The notes under the pieces are model-generated. The model was not told the DNA's origin. It was given only the letters and a program-made list of their open reading frames with translations, and searched no databases. The position numbers and the translations under genes were made by a program. From Psychrobacter aquaticus CMS 56 (GTDB lineage: Bacteria; Pseudomonadota; Gammaproteobacteria; Pseudomonadales; Moraxellaceae), in contig NZ_AUSW01000019.1 in assembly GCF_000471625.1 (NCBI RefSeq), positions 1-64,000 on the forward strand: DNA of 64,000 nt, written 5' to 3'. Of this stretch, positions 36,078 to 45,024 are shown piece after piece. Numbering within the stretch: the first letter of the stretch is position 1; each line of letters opens with the position of its first letter.

Positions 36078-36164
36078 TTTTTAGTCCATGCAAATTTTTT
36101 TGAGTTGCCTCAATTTCTCTATATAATCACACAAAAAGCAAGCGACGATTGATACTAAGCATCC

Positions 36165-36215
36165 TAGGGCGTGTCCTCATTTTAAAAATGGTGATAAAAA
36201 TGAGGACACGCCCTA
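36165..36215. repeat. perfect 19-bp inverted repeat with IS-end-like sequence
   Basis: Left arm TAGGGCGTGTCCTCATTTT (36165-36183) and right arm (36197-36215) are perfect reverse complements around a 13-base loop. GGGCGTGTC resembles the terminal sequence of some IS5-group elements (family memory, not checked). No T-run follows on either side, so it is not a standard terminator. It lies between the dehydrogenase gene and the MscS gene. Confidence 0.8.
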
Positions 36216-36241
36216 ATTTGAAAGTGTAGCTGAGTGAATAA

Positions 36242-37738
36242 TTAAAAGCTATCTTGTTGTGTGTCATGGGACTGGTAAGGAATCTCCATTTTGTATTGAA
36301 CATCACGTAGCGCAGTCCGTAATCCTTCTAATATTGTGGGATGATAAAAAGGCGTATCAAGCATATCTTTAACACTCAGGTCATTGGTTATGGCAGTCGC
36401 CAATATATGACCAATATATTCGGCATCTGGTCCAACCATACTAGCACCCAGTATTCTATCGGTTTTTTTGCAACCATAAATATGTAGTAGACCGCAGTTG
36501 ACGCCCATCACACGACTGCGACCTTGATTGTCAAAACTTACGCGGCCGATCACGTATTCTAAGCTTGGATCTTGTTGAATTTCTGGCAAAGACATACCAA
36601 CGTTGACGATTTGTGGTGAGCAAAATACGATGGAGAACGGTGTGGCTGGCGGGCGAATATAAGCGGCTTTTTCGTTTTCGCAGACCATGCTTCCTGCACT
36701 ATAGCCTTCATCGCTGGCTACATGTAGCAGCGGAAGATTGGCATTGGCATCACCAACGATGTACACTTCTAAATCACCAATTTGCCCCGTTTTTTTGCTG
36801 AGATTCTTTGGGCGGTTTTTGTCATCTAGCTCAACCTCTAAGTTTTCAATACCCAGCTGCTTTATGTTGTTGCGGCGACCAGTTGCGACCAGCACATACT
36901 CACCTTGCCACTGTTGTGACTCACCTGCACTGTCTTCATAGTCAATAAATCCAGATGATCTTTTACCATCCGCATTTGCTTGGCTGCCGACATCATTGAT
37001 TGTGCTACCCAAATGCATGGTCAACTCATGACTCAAACAATCGATAGCCTTGTTGTTAATGTCATCATCTTTAAGGCCGGCCACGCGCTTAGCGCGATTA
37101 AAAACGGTCACTTCCACACCCAAACGTGTGAACGCTTGCGCTAGCTCTAAGCCGATAGCACCAGTACCAATGACTGCCATGGACTTTGGTAAATCTGTTA
37201 GTTCAAAAACGCTATCGGAGGTTAGCATGGTATCACCAAGTTTATCGGCCCAACTATCTGGAATAGAGGGAGAGCTGCCAGTGGCTACAATGATTTTACT
37301 GGCTTCAATCAGCTCATTATTGACTTCGATCAATCCTTGCTCATTGATACGAGCACGTCCTGCGATTTTTTTATGATCAGGCCAGCTATCGACTTGTTTT
37401 TTGATGTAACTCGCAAAATGGCTACGCTCATCACGCACGCGCTGCATGACCTGTTTGCCATCTATTTGCACAGTAGCATGAATGCCAAACTCAGCAGAAT
37501 TGTTGGCTTCGTGAGCGCGATCAGCGGCTGCAATCAATAGCTTACTAGGCATACAGCCTACAGCGATGCAGGTCGTTGTCCAAAATCCATCGTTAATAAT
37601 GACGATGTCATCATGAATTTTGCTGGCTTGCTGAAAGGCGTTTTGACCTGCAGTACCTGCGCCAATGATGGCGACAGAGACCTTGCGAGTGACTTTGGGT
37701 AGGGTATTAACAGCAGAAGAGCCAGACGGTTTGTTCAT
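36242..37738 (-). CDS. dihydrolipoyl dehydrogenase-like flavoprotein disulfide reductase
   Basis: A 498-aa FAD/NAD(P)H pyridine nucleotide-disulfide oxidoreductase. The FAD site is VAIIGAGTAGQNAF, the redox-active disulfide is CIAVGCMPSKLL, the NAD(P) site is MAVIGTGAIGLELAQAFTRLG, the second FAD motif is VYIVGDANANLPLLHVASDEG, and the catalytic base is in the C-terminal FYHPTILEG. The disulfide plus HPT dyad fits the dihydrolipoyl dehydrogenase group; no E1/E2 complex genes are nearby, so it may be a stand-alone paralogue. ATG 37738 is preferred over the ATG-like upstream start at 37765, which lacks any ribosome site. Confidence 0.85.
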   Translation of the reverse strand: MNKPSGSSAVNTLPKVTRKVSVAIIGAGTAGQNAFQQASKIHDDIVIINDGFWTTTCIAVGCMPSKLLIAAADRAHEANNSAEFGIHATVQIDGKQVMQRVRDERSHFASYIKKQVDSWPDHKKIAGRARINEQGLIEVNNELIEASKIIVATGSSPSIPDSWADKLGDTMLTSDSVFELTDLPKSMAVIGTGAIGLELAQAFTRLGVEVTVFNRAKRVAGLKDDDINNKAIDCLSHELTMHLGSTINDVGSQANADGKRSSGFIDYEDSAGESQQWQGEYVLVATGRRNNIKQLGIENLEVELDDKNRPKNLSKKTGQIGDLEVYIVGDANANLPLLHVASDEGYSAGSMVCENEKAAYIRPPATPFSIVFCSPQIVNVGMSLPEIQQDPSLEYVIGRVSFDNQGRSRVMGVNCGLLHIYGCKKTDRILGASMVGPDAEYIGHILATAITNDLSVKDMLDTPFYHPTILEGLRTALRDVQYKMEIPYQSHDTQQDSF

Positions 37739-37831
37739 ATCGTTCTCTAAAATATTGAGTGTCATTATTTGATGCTAAGTTTTTATCGTCACGGTTTTTA
37801 AGGCATTTTTTATGACTGATGACACGAGTGA

Positions 37832-38329
37832 TTAAGCGGTTAATATTTCAAGCAAACGCTCGGTATAGCCTTGAGCGCGTAGATTTCGCTGAGCGTGCGT
37901 CAGCTTGCCTTCTGTATCAAATACAAATGCCGAACGTACCAACCCTAGTGTCAACTTACCGTACATGTTTTTTTCTTTAATCACATCAAAGTATTGACAC
38001 AGCTTTTCGTCACTATCACTGATAAGCGCGATATGTAGATTGTGCTTGGCGATGAACTTTTCATGAGACTCAACGCTGTCACGCGAGACACCGATAATGT
38101 CATAGCCTAACTCATCAAACTCATTAAGGCGATCGGTGAACTCAACGCCTTGGGTGGTACAACCTGGCGTATCGTCTTTCGGATAAAAGTAAAGAATCAG
38201 TCCTTTATCGGTATGGGTCACCATCTCTTTGAGACTGATGTCATCATGAATAAAGTGGCCGTCCAATTCACGTACGATCGTTACTGGAAAATCAGGTAAA
38301 GTGATATTTTCTGTGGTTGGCTTTGCCAT
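37832..38329 (-). CDS. bcp: thioredoxin-dependent peroxiredoxin, BCP/PrxQ type
   Basis: A 165-aa peroxiredoxin. The peroxidatic Cys lies in YFYPKDDTPGCTTQGVEFTDRL, the BCP/PrxQ signature. A second Cys within five residues, common in some PrxQ proteins, is replaced by Gln (CTTQG), so it would act as a 1-Cys type or use the later Cys of KLCQYFDV. It reduces peroxides using thioredoxin. The start has AAGGA. It is on the same strand as the disulfide reductase gene and 93 bp upstream of it, which may indicate joint redox function. Confidence 0.92.
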   Translation of the reverse strand: MAKPTTENITLPDFPVTIVRELDGHFIHDDISLKEMVTHTDKGLILYFYPKDDTPGCTTQGVEFTDRLNEFDELGYDIIGVSRDSVESHEKFIAKHNLHIALISDSDEKLCQYFDVIKEKNMYGKLTLGLVRSAFVFDTEGKLTHAQRNLRAQGYTERLLEILTA

Positions 38330-38444
38330 GGTAGAATCCTTATGAATTTTAGTTATATAGGCAGATATGCGGGTCGTGTTGTTATTATAAGCAGATTAGC
38401 AGAGATTCATAATCAGTTTTACACTTTGTTCAGTCATTGGCAAC

Positions 38445-38472
38445 AAAAAAGACTGGCAATGACCAGTCTTTT
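38445..38472 (-). terminator. terminator of the small exported-protein gene
   Basis: AAGACTGG (38449-38456) pairs with CCAGTCTT (38463-38470); A-runs and T-runs flank both sides. It lies just past the stop at 38494 on the minus strand. Confidence 0.85.
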
Positions 38473-38493
38473 ATAGGTTAAACAGATTGCAGA

Positions 38494-38823
38494 TTAAGCT
38501 GGTTTTTGCGGCTGTTTTAAATTTAAGCCAACCGTGCACTGCTGTAAATCTTTTTGCATTTTTTTCACATAAGGTAGGCTTGAAGGGTCTTTTTTATCTT
38601 GGGCATAACTTTCAATTTCCCACATTTGACCGATGGTCATGTTGCTTCTAACCCCAATCGTACAATTACAGAGTTTGGTTGCATCGCCTTTGTCAGCGAC
38701 TTTATATTTGACCGCGCCCGTGACACAGGTGTTGATATTGTTTTGCTTGATGTCAGCAGCATTTGCTTGTGGCATCGCAAAAATAGCAGCTAGGGCTAGG
38801 GGTAATATCGGCAAAAACTTCAT
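38494..38823 (-). CDS. small exported protein of unknown function
   Basis: A 109-aa protein with a clear Sec signal peptide (MKFLPILPLALAAIFAMPQANA, cleavage after ANA near residue 22). The mature part of about 87 residues contains four Cys: TCVTG, LCNC and QCTVG, which could form disulfides in the periplasm. The pattern CNCTIGVRSNMTIGQMWEIE is a recurring motif in small exported proteins of Moraxellaceae in my recollection; no function is known to me. The start has a GAGGAT site. It is probably a single-gene transcript with its own terminator. Confidence 0.75.
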   Translation of the reverse strand: MKFLPILPLALAAIFAMPQANAADIKQNNINTCVTGAVKYKVADKGDATKLCNCTIGVRSNMTIGQMWEIESYAQDKKDPSSLPYVKKMQKDLQQCTVGLNLKQPQKPA

Positions 38824-39048
38824 AAATATCCTCTTACAGGTAGCATCAATTTCTTGAATTTTGTACTCAAATTAGTCATAGGTGATTGATTCATATCGCT
38901 GCTTATATCTGTCGATAAGTGCAATCGCTCATACCATAGCAAGTATAGAGCGTAAAAGACAACGTTAGCGTGCTGTGTTAATGCAAGCGAATGTTTCTCT
39001 AATGTTGAGTAGCTTCATTTTTTAATATACATACCCTTATATAATCTA

Positions 39049-39828
39049 TCAAGGCTGATAGTGGGTAGGATCAGTGACCCCAGCCTGTTCAAACCCTTGA
39101 CGGCGCAGCGCACAGCTATCGCAAACACCGCAAGCCAGACCGTTTACGTCTGCTCGGTAACAAGAAATCGTTTGACCATAATCGACGCCTAATGACAAGC
39201 CAAGTTCGATGGTTTTGGCTTTTGATAGCTGCTGCAACGGTGTTTGAACCGTCAAGTGATGACCTGTGACGCCAGCCTTTGTGGCAAGATTGGCCATATG
39301 CTCAAAGGCGGCAATATATTCTGGACGGCAATCAGGATATCCAGAATAGTCGACTGAGCTGACGCCAATGACGATATGATTGGCATCGGTCACTTCGGCA
39401 ACTGCCAAGGCATAAGATAAAAATATCGTATTACGCGCTGGCACATAAGTATTGGGGATGGCATCGTTATCAATCTCATCGCGTTTTTTATTGGGGAATT
39501 TATCCGTATCACCGTCAGGCACAATCATACTATGATCGGTTAGTGAAGAGCCACCAAGTTGAGCGATATCAATATCGATGATTCTGTGATTGACTTCGGC
39601 AGCCTGAGCGATGGCCTGTGCCGCAACAAGCTCACTATTATGACGTTGACCATAGTTAAAGCTAACCGCAGTCACAGAAGCATAACGCGCCTTTGCCCAA
39701 TACAAACAAGTCACCGAATCAAGTCCGCCTGACAGTAGCACAACAGCATTTTGGCTTTTATGAAGAGTGGTTAAGGTAGCATCGGATTGTTGATTGCTGA
39801 AAGTGCTTTGCGTAGTAACATTGGTCAT
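39049..39828 (-). CDS. queC: 7-cyano-7-deazaguanine synthase
   Basis: A 259-aa ATP-dependent enzyme making preQ0 from carboxy-deazaguanine in queuosine biosynthesis. The PP-loop is LLSGGLDSVTCLYWA, the C-terminal zinc site is CYRADVNGLACGVCDSCALR, and TYVPARNTIFLSYALA is a family signature. The N-terminus is longer than usual, with 20-30 poorly conserved residues. ATG 39828 has only a weak ribosome site, and the frame continues to 39933. It is divergent from ttcA, another PP-loop tRNA-modification gene. No other queuosine genes are visible here. Confidence 0.95.
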   Translation of the reverse strand: MTNVTTQSTFSNQQSDATLTTLHKSQNAVVLLSGGLDSVTCLYWAKARYASVTAVSFNYGQRHNSELVAAQAIAQAAEVNHRIIDIDIAQLGGSSLTDHSMIVPDGDTDKFPNKKRDEIDNDAIPNTYVPARNTIFLSYALAVAEVTDANHIVIGVSSVDYSGYPDCRPEYIAAFEHMANLATKAGVTGHHLTVQTPLQQLSKAKTIELGLSLGVDYGQTISCYRADVNGLACGVCDSCALRRQGFEQAGVTDPTHYQP

Positions 39829-40062
39829 AGTGATATCTATTATTGGTTTACGAAAATTGGTTATTTTAGCAAAAATACGACCATTACAGAACCATATAGC
39901 GATGATAAAAATGCCTTTATAATTTAATGTCATCTTTTCAATCTGTTAGCAATATTTGTTATAATCGCTGCTTTTAAAGCATCCGTGGTAAGACATCATT
40001 GACTTTGCTTTATCGCAAAGCGCTTTATTGCAAACCATCCTTGTAAAGATATTGAGTAATTT

Positions 40063-41196
40063 ATGACTGAAGCGACCTTGTTTACGCCAAAAATCACACC
40101 TGATTTTGATGATACGTCTGCCGAGACTAGATTGGACAGCCATGCGTTAGATGCTGATAGTGATGACAGTATGGATGGAGACACAGTGGCTGCTGAGCAG
40201 TCAATGCCTACTAAATCGGCAGAGTTGCAAAAGCTACAAAAAAAGCTACGTAGACAAGTCTCTTGGGCGATCCGTGATTTTAATATGATTGAAGATGGTG
40301 ACGTGGTAATGGTTTGCGTGTCCGGAGGCAAAGACAGTTACACCTTACTGGATATTTTACTGCTACTAAAGCGCATCGCGCCGATTAATTTCGATATCGT
40401 TGCGGTCAATCTCGATCAAAAGCAGCCCGGTTATCCTGAAGATATTTTGCCCGCGTATCTAAACGAGCAGGGCATTGCTCACTATATCTTAGAAAAAGAT
40501 ACCTATAGTATTGTCAAAAGCGTGGTGCCCGAAGGTAAAACTTATTGCTCAGCCTGTTCACGCCTACGCCGTGGCTCATTGTACGGTTTTGCCAAGCAAA
40601 TTGGCGCAACCAAAATTGCACTTGGTCATCACCGCGACGATATGTTGGCGACTTTCTTTTTAAATCTATTCCACGGCGGTACGCTCAAATCGATGCCACC
40701 TAAATTGCTCAGTGATGATAAACAAAATCTTCTCATTCGTCCGCTAGCCTATGTTGAAGAAAAAGACATCATTGAATATGCTCGTTTAAAAGCGTTTCCA
40801 ATTATCCCCTGTAATTTATGCGGTAGTCAAACCAATTTACAACGCGCCATCATCAATGACATGCTACGCGAGTGGGATGATGCCCATCCACAGCGTTTGG
40901 CTTCCATTTTTAAAGCCATGCAAAACGTGGCACCGTCACAATTGGCTGACCGTGAATTGTTTGATTTTGAACAGTTAAGCCTTGATCGTGATGATAGTGA
41001 GCGTATGTTTGAAGGTGATAATATTCAAGCAGGGCAGACCGATAGTTTGGCCGAGATTGGGTTGCCAGTATCGCCAAAAACCCAGACTTTCAATCCGAGA
41101 TTTGCTAGCGATAAACCGTCTTCGGCAAATACAGATCAAGCATCAGAAAATCCTCGTCCAGCGCAGAAAATCCCAACGATTAATCCTGTTCTTTAG
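40063..41196 (+). CDS. ttcA: tRNA 2-thiocytidine(32) synthetase TtcA
   Basis: A 377-aa enzyme thiolating cytidine 32 in tRNA. The PP-loop motif is [13 protein letters not shown], the first iron-sulfur cysteine pair is [11 protein letters not shown], and the second site is [10 protein letters not shown]. Compared with the ~310-aa E. coli protein it has an acidic N-terminal extension of about 50 residues ([14 protein letters not shown]) and a Pro/Ser-rich C-terminal tail of about 60. The stop codon overlaps the TAGGGCGTGTC sequence that resembles one arm of the 36.2-kb inverted repeat. A terminator follows at 41231. Confidence 0.94.
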   Translation: MTEATLFTPKITPDFDDTSAETRLDSHALDADSDDSMDGDTVAAEQSMPTKSAELQKLQKKLRRQVSWAIRDFNMIEDGDVVMVCVSGGKDSYTLLDILLLLKRIAPINFDIVAVNLDQKQPGYPEDILPAYLNEQGIAHYILEKDTYSIVKSVVPEGKTYCSACSRLRRGSLYGFAKQIGATKIALGHHRDDMLATFFLNLFHGGTLKSMPPKLLSDDKQNLLIRPLAYVEEKDIIEYARLKAFPIIPCNLCGSQTNLQRAIINDMLREWDDAHPQRLASIFKAMQNVAPSQLADRELFDFEQLSLDRDDSERMFEGDNIQAGQTDSLAEIGLPVSPKTQTFNPRFASDKPSSANTDQASENPRPAQKIPTINPVL

Positions 41197-41208
41197 GGCG
41201 TGTCGTCA
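41194..41208 (+). repeat. single IS-end-like sequence at the ttcA stop
   Basis: TAGGGCGTGTCGTCA, with TAG being the ttcA stop codon, matches 14 of 15 bases of the arm at 36165-36179. No partner arm is seen downstream, so it may be a solo remnant of the same element family. Confidence 0.5.
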
Positions 41209-41230
41209 ATTAGATTGTATTTTTGATAAA

Positions 41231-41266
41231 AAACCAGCGCATTATTCATGAATGGCTGGTTTCTTT
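41231..41266 (+). terminator. terminator of ttcA
   Basis: AAACCAGC (41231-41238) pairs with GCTGGTTT (41255-41262), with an inner ATTCATGAAT palindrome; CTTT follows. The tail is short. Confidence 0.65.
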
Positions 41267-41296
41267 ATATGTTTAGACAGTGCAATTTGAATGAAA

Positions 41297-41878
41297 TTAA
41301 CTTTTGGCAAAAACTGGTAATGGATTGAAGTTAACCTCTGAGCGTGGCAGTTTTGCCACATGTTGCATTCGCCAATCATCTTGACCGTCGTTACTTACTT
41401 GTAAGTAGTATTTGGCTTTTACGGGATCCATATCTACTTGCGCGCTGTATTTATTGCCCTCAACATGCTGTAGTACCACATCACGATCTTTTTTGATGTC
41501 GGTTGCATGCGAGATAGACAACTCTAGCTTTTCAGGATACGTAAGCGGCGTGCCATTCAGCAGTTTGCCTGATTGCAAACTTTGCTCAGGATAGTTCAAA
41601 TAAAACACAATATCGCCATTATCAGCAAGCTGCATTTTGCCGTGCAAATCTAAATCATGAGTGAGCTTGTCACGTGATACATCGTGATAAAGTGTCTTGC
41701 CATCCATATACCAGTCGTCACGTACCACGCTATCGCGGATTTGGTAAGAGTAATAAACAAACCAAATACAAGCAACCACTACGAAGGCTGGCAACCCAAT
41801 AACAAAAATAACCACCATATAGTTCTTATACCATGGCTGAGTATCTTGATGTTTAAAGTTCTGTGTTGGAGTAGACAT
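41297..41878 (-). CDS. FixH family protein
   Basis: A 193-aa membrane-anchored protein with a single transmembrane helix (about residues 20-45, NYMVVIFVIGLPAFVVVACIWFVYYS), followed by a periplasmic beta-rich domain beginning DSVVRDDWYMDGKTLYHD. This matches the FixH/CcoH family, which aids assembly of cbb3-type cytochrome oxidase, possibly in copper delivery. It follows ccoG on the same strand with a 146-bp spacer and completes the accessory part of the ccoNOQP-GH block. The usual ccoI (copper ATPase) and ccoS genes are not present next to it. Confidence 0.9.
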   Translation of the reverse strand: MSTPTQNFKHQDTQPWYKNYMVVIFVIGLPAFVVVACIWFVYYSYQIRDSVVRDDWYMDGKTLYHDVSRDKLTHDLDLHGKMQLADNGDIVFYLNYPEQSLQSGKLLNGTPLTYPEKLELSISHATDIKKDRDVVLQHVEGNKYSAQVDMDPVKAKYYLQVSNDGQDDWRMQHVAKLPRSEVNFNPLPVFAKS

Positions 41879-42024
41879 AACATACCTATTAATCGGATAC
41901 CTACTAATGGTATCAACGGATAATTTGACGGCTAAATGCTGCCAATTTAATAATCAATCGTACACCCGCCAATCACGGATTAGCGGATAAAATATAATAC
42001 ACTATCTAGCTAAACTCTTGTAAC

Positions 42025-43434
42025 TTACTGACCTTGAGTGGTAAAGATGTTTTGCTTACTAACCTTATACTTACCATCTTCACTGACCACATTTAAGGTT
42101 ACGGGTGTTTGACCAAACTCGATAACATCAGGATCACCATAAATACTTACAGGCATATCAAAGCTTTCACCTGCTGCTAGTGGTACATCGTTAAATCGTA
42201 GCTCTAAACTCAAACCATCTTGCGGTGCAAGCGTTATATTATAGGTATGAGCATCCTGCGTTTTATTGGTCAGCTTAACGATGTAACTGTTTTCAATCAT
42301 GCCTTGATTGTTCATCGAAGATAACTGATTACGGTCACGACGAATATCAATCTCTAAGGGCACACGGTCAGTTAGCGCATATATGACGCCACCACATAAT
42401 ATTGCCAATAAGGCCAAATAGGCAAATAAACGTGGGCGTAATAATCGGCTTGGCTCTTTTTCAGCCAATTGGCGCTCGGTTGTGTAGCGGATAAGACCGC
42501 GTGGGTAGCCGACCTTATCCATGATTTCATTACAAGCATCGATACATGCCGCGCACTGGATACATCCAACCTGTAGACCATCACGAATATCGATACCAGT
42601 GGGGCAGACCTGTACGCACATAGTACATTCGATACAGTCTCCTAAATTATCAGGATGGGTGCCTTTTTTGCGGGCGCCGCGCGGCTCACCGCGTTCGTAA
42701 TCATAGGAAACAATCAGCGTGTCTTTATCAAACATCACACTCTGGAAGCGGCCATAAGGGCAGATCTGTATACACATTTGCTCACGCATGTACCCAGCAT
42801 TGGCATAGGTTGCAAACGTAAAAATAAACATGGACACCCATATCCATGTTGGCCAGTCGGGGATAGGCATAAAACCTATTGTCTGCCAACTCTGATACAA
42901 ATAATCTGTCCCAGCGACATAGCTTACAAAAGTCGCTGCTGTAACCACAGAGAGTAAAAACCAAATAAAATATACCACAGAGCGCTTAAGAGCTTTGGTT
43001 GCACTCATTGGTGCTTTATCAAATTTAATTCGTTTATTACGATCGCCAATCACCCATTTTTCAACATACTGATAGAGATGTGTCCAAATCGTCTGAGGAC
43101 AAGCATAACCACACCATACGCGACCCGCATAGACCGTCACCATAAATAAAGTGAAAGCGGCAATAATGGCAAACGCAGCAATAAAATAAAAATCTTGGGT
43201 CAAAAATGTCATGCCAAAAATATAGTAATGCTGTGAAGGGACATCAAACCATATTGCTTGTCTGCCATTATAACGTAGCCACGGCAAAAGCAAAAAAGCA
43301 GCCAAAAGCGCATACATCGTGATGACACGAATATTTTGATAAAAACCTGTGACAAATCTAGGATGGACGCGGTGTTTGGTCGCATCAAGATCAATCTGTT
43401 GTACAGGAATTTTATTGGGTTGTTGTGCTGACAT
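42025..43434 (-). CDS. ccoG: cytochrome c oxidase accessory protein CcoG (FixG/RdxA)
   Basis: A 469-aa integral-membrane ferredoxin-like protein required for maturation of cbb3 oxidase. Membrane segments precede the conserved CPQTIW and CPYGRFQSVMFD sites, followed by two [4Fe-4S] ferredoxin-type clusters, CIECTMCVQVCPTG and CIQCAACIDACNEIMD. The C-terminal periplasmic immunoglobulin-like domain (from about residue 350) is also typical. The family is linked to copper reduction for CcoN. ATG 43434 is preceded by AGAGG. A candidate ANR/FNR promoter lies about 150 bp upstream. Confidence 0.95.
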   Translation of the reverse strand: MSAQQPNKIPVQQIDLDATKHRVHPRFVTGFYQNIRVITMYALLAAFLLLPWLRYNGRQAIWFDVPSQHYYIFGMTFLTQDFYFIAAFAIIAAFTLFMVTVYAGRVWCGYACPQTIWTHLYQYVEKWVIGDRNKRIKFDKAPMSATKALKRSVVYFIWFLLSVVTAATFVSYVAGTDYLYQSWQTIGFMPIPDWPTWIWVSMFIFTFATYANAGYMREQMCIQICPYGRFQSVMFDKDTLIVSYDYERGEPRGARKKGTHPDNLGDCIECTMCVQVCPTGIDIRDGLQVGCIQCAACIDACNEIMDKVGYPRGLIRYTTERQLAEKEPSRLLRPRLFAYLALLAILCGGVIYALTDRVPLEIDIRRDRNQLSSMNNQGMIENSYIVKLTNKTQDAHTYNITLAPQDGLSLELRFNDVPLAAGESFDMPVSIYGDPDVIEFGQTPVTLNVVSEDGKYKVSKQNIFTTQGQ

Positions 43435-43579
43435 AAACGTGCCTCTTTAAAAAAAGAATCAGTCTGCTGGCATGATGAACAAACACCTTTAATAATCAGA
43501 TGTATGAGTGTGCAATGTTATCAATGTCAGTAAGTAGTGGAAGGTCGTTAAAAATAATAACGTCTACTCCATCTACCAA

Positions 43580-43593
43580 TTGATCGATCGTAA
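43580..43593 (-). promoter_or_regulatory. candidate ANR/FNR box upstream of ccoG
   Basis: On the minus strand TTACGATCGATCAA matches the right half (ATCAA) of the TTGAT-N4-ATCAA consensus exactly but only two of five bases in the left half. TATTAT at 43554-43559 lies 30 bp downstream centre to centre, which is the class II FNR arrangement. Plausible because cbb3 genes are commonly oxygen-regulated; weak as a match. Confidence 0.35.
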
Positions 43594-43791
43594 ATAACTT
43601 AATGAGAATCAGTAATAGCCTCTAAATCAGCAACGAGCGAGCTGTTTTTAGGCGTCCCCATTTTAGCATTCTCCCTACTATAAATGGGGTGATAATGGTA
43701 AAAAGCAATCGATGCATAAGAACAATTATCGATGTGCCAGTCACGAAATATGCCACATTCATATTAAATAATGACGCTAATATAAATGTAT

Positions 43792-43830
43792 AAAAAAGGG
43801 AGAACTGCAATAACAGTTCTCCCTTTTATT
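43792..43830 (-). terminator. terminator of ccoNOQP
   Basis: AAAGGGAGAACTG (43795-43807) pairs with CAGTTCTCCCTTT (43814-43826), flanked by A and T runs on each side. It lies about 55 bp past the ccoP stop. Confidence 0.9.
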
Positions 43831-43881
43831 GAATTTCATCCATTTATAACATAGTGACTAACTAGGACCCGCCCCAAACTA

Positions 43882-45024
43882 TTAGTTAGCAGTCGCTGCC
43901 GCAGTTACTGGAACAGCGGTGGTAGCAGGGGATGCCTTAGCAGCTGGTTGAGCCGTTCTATCTGATAGTGAGTAAACATAAGCAGCAAGAAGCATAATGC
44001 GTTCATTACCTAACTTAGTTTGCCACTCAGGCATCACACCAGCACGACCATAACGCAAGGTCTCACGAACAGTTTCGCGATCACCACCATATAACCAAAT
44101 ATCATCAGTTAAGTTTGGTGCGCCAGTTGAAATCATCCCTTTGGCATCACTACCATGACAAAGCACACAGTTGGTCGGCTCGTTAAAAATTACTTTACCT
44201 TGAGCGACCATGGTTTGATCAAGATCATACCCTTCTTGATTACCAGATATAGACAGGACGTACTCGGATACCGCACGTACTCCATCTTCACCTATCTGAT
44301 CACGCCATGCTGCCATACCGCCAACTCGACCATTATGCAATGTGGTTAAGATGTTGGCAGCTTCGCCACCATATAACCAGTCGTTATCAGTCAAGTTAGG
44401 ATAGCCCACAGCTCCTTTAGCGTTTGAGCCATGGCAAACAGAACAGTTCTGTAAGAACAAGCGGCTACCAACTTTCAAAGCATTTGGGTTTTCAGATAAC
44501 TTTTCAACGTAAGGCGAAAGCTCTGCAACTTTTTCATCGATCTGAGCTTGCAAATCTGCTGGTGGAGTCTCGCTATGACGCATTGTCGCTTGCATATCTG
44601 CAAGTGTTGCTAAAGTCGAGGTAGCACCACTGGCATCAGCTTTTGCCAAGATATTTTGTTCAAAGTTATCAGTAAATACTTTGTTGTTGCTCTCAAGCTC
44701 ACTATACAGCTCGTTTTTAGAGCTCCACGGTACTGTCTCACCATCGACTTCGACCGTCGCAAGGCCATCCCAATGTTTTGGAAACATAGCAGGGAAAAAT
44801 ACCCAGTATGCAACACCCCAAACAATAGAGCCAAAGAATATTACTAACCACCACTTAGGAAGTGGCTTATCGTACTCCTGAATACCATCGTAAGTGTGGC
44901 CAGTGGTGCCGTCCTCTTCTAGTTTTGGCTTGTACTTTAATACCATTAGTAAGATGGCAAGGATAAACGCCCAGCACATGAAACTTAATATGGTAATCCA
45001 AGAACTCCAAAAAAATGTCATCAT
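43882..45024 (-). CDS. ccoP: cbb3-type cytochrome c oxidase subunit III (CcoP)
   Basis: A 380-aa dihaem subunit. Two membrane helices lie near the N-terminus (FFWSSWITILSFMCWAFILAIL and WWLVIFFGSIVWGVAYWVFF), then a periplasmic part with haem sites CSVCH and CVLCH plus Met ligands (VGGMAAWR and GVMPEWQ). It receives electrons from soluble cytochromes and passes them to CcoO/CcoN. The C-terminus has an Ala/Thr-rich tail. ATG 45024 overlaps the ccoQ stop (ATGA), which indicates coupling; ATG 45021 is an alternative with slightly better ribosome spacing. Confidence 0.96.
   Translation of the reverse strand: MMTFFWSSWITILSFMCWAFILAILLMVLKYKPKLEEDGTTGHTYDGIQEYDKPLPKWWLVIFFGSIVWGVAYWVFFPAMFPKHWDGLATVEVDGETVPWSSKNELYSELESNNKVFTDNFEQNILAKADASGATSTLATLADMQATMRHSETPPADLQAQIDEKVAELSPYVEKLSENPNALKVGSRLFLQNCSVCHGSNAKGAVGYPNLTDNDWLYGGEAANILTTLHNGRVGGMAAWRDQIGEDGVRAVSEYVLSISGNQEGYDLDQTMVAQGKVIFNEPTNCVLCHGSDAKGMISTGAPNLTDDIWLYGGDRETVRETLRYGRAGVMPEWQTKLGNERIMLLAAYVYSLSDRTAQPAAKASPATTAVPVTAAATAN

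Larger units (their letters stand above)
43435..43881. other. spacer between ccoG and ccoP with candidate ANR/FNR promoter
   Basis: About 450 bp containing the terminator of ccoNOQP (43792-43830) and a candidate ANR/FNR box near 43580. A reading frame at 43622-43810 overlaps the terminator region and is not supported as a gene. Confidence 0.45.

Noticed and set aside
36165-36215. Inverted repeat as intrinsic terminator
   Set aside because: Arms are perfect, but no T-run follows on either strand; the sequence looks element-derived instead.
36613-37540. Several plus-strand frames over the dihydrolipoyl-dehydrogenase-like gene
   Set aside because: They are opposite-strand shadows of a gene with full FAD, NAD and disulfide motifs.
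43622-43810. 62-codon frame between ccoG and ccoP
   Set aside because: Overlaps the ccoNOQP terminator, lacks a ribosome site, and has AT-rich, low-complexity hydrophobic composition of spacer DNA.
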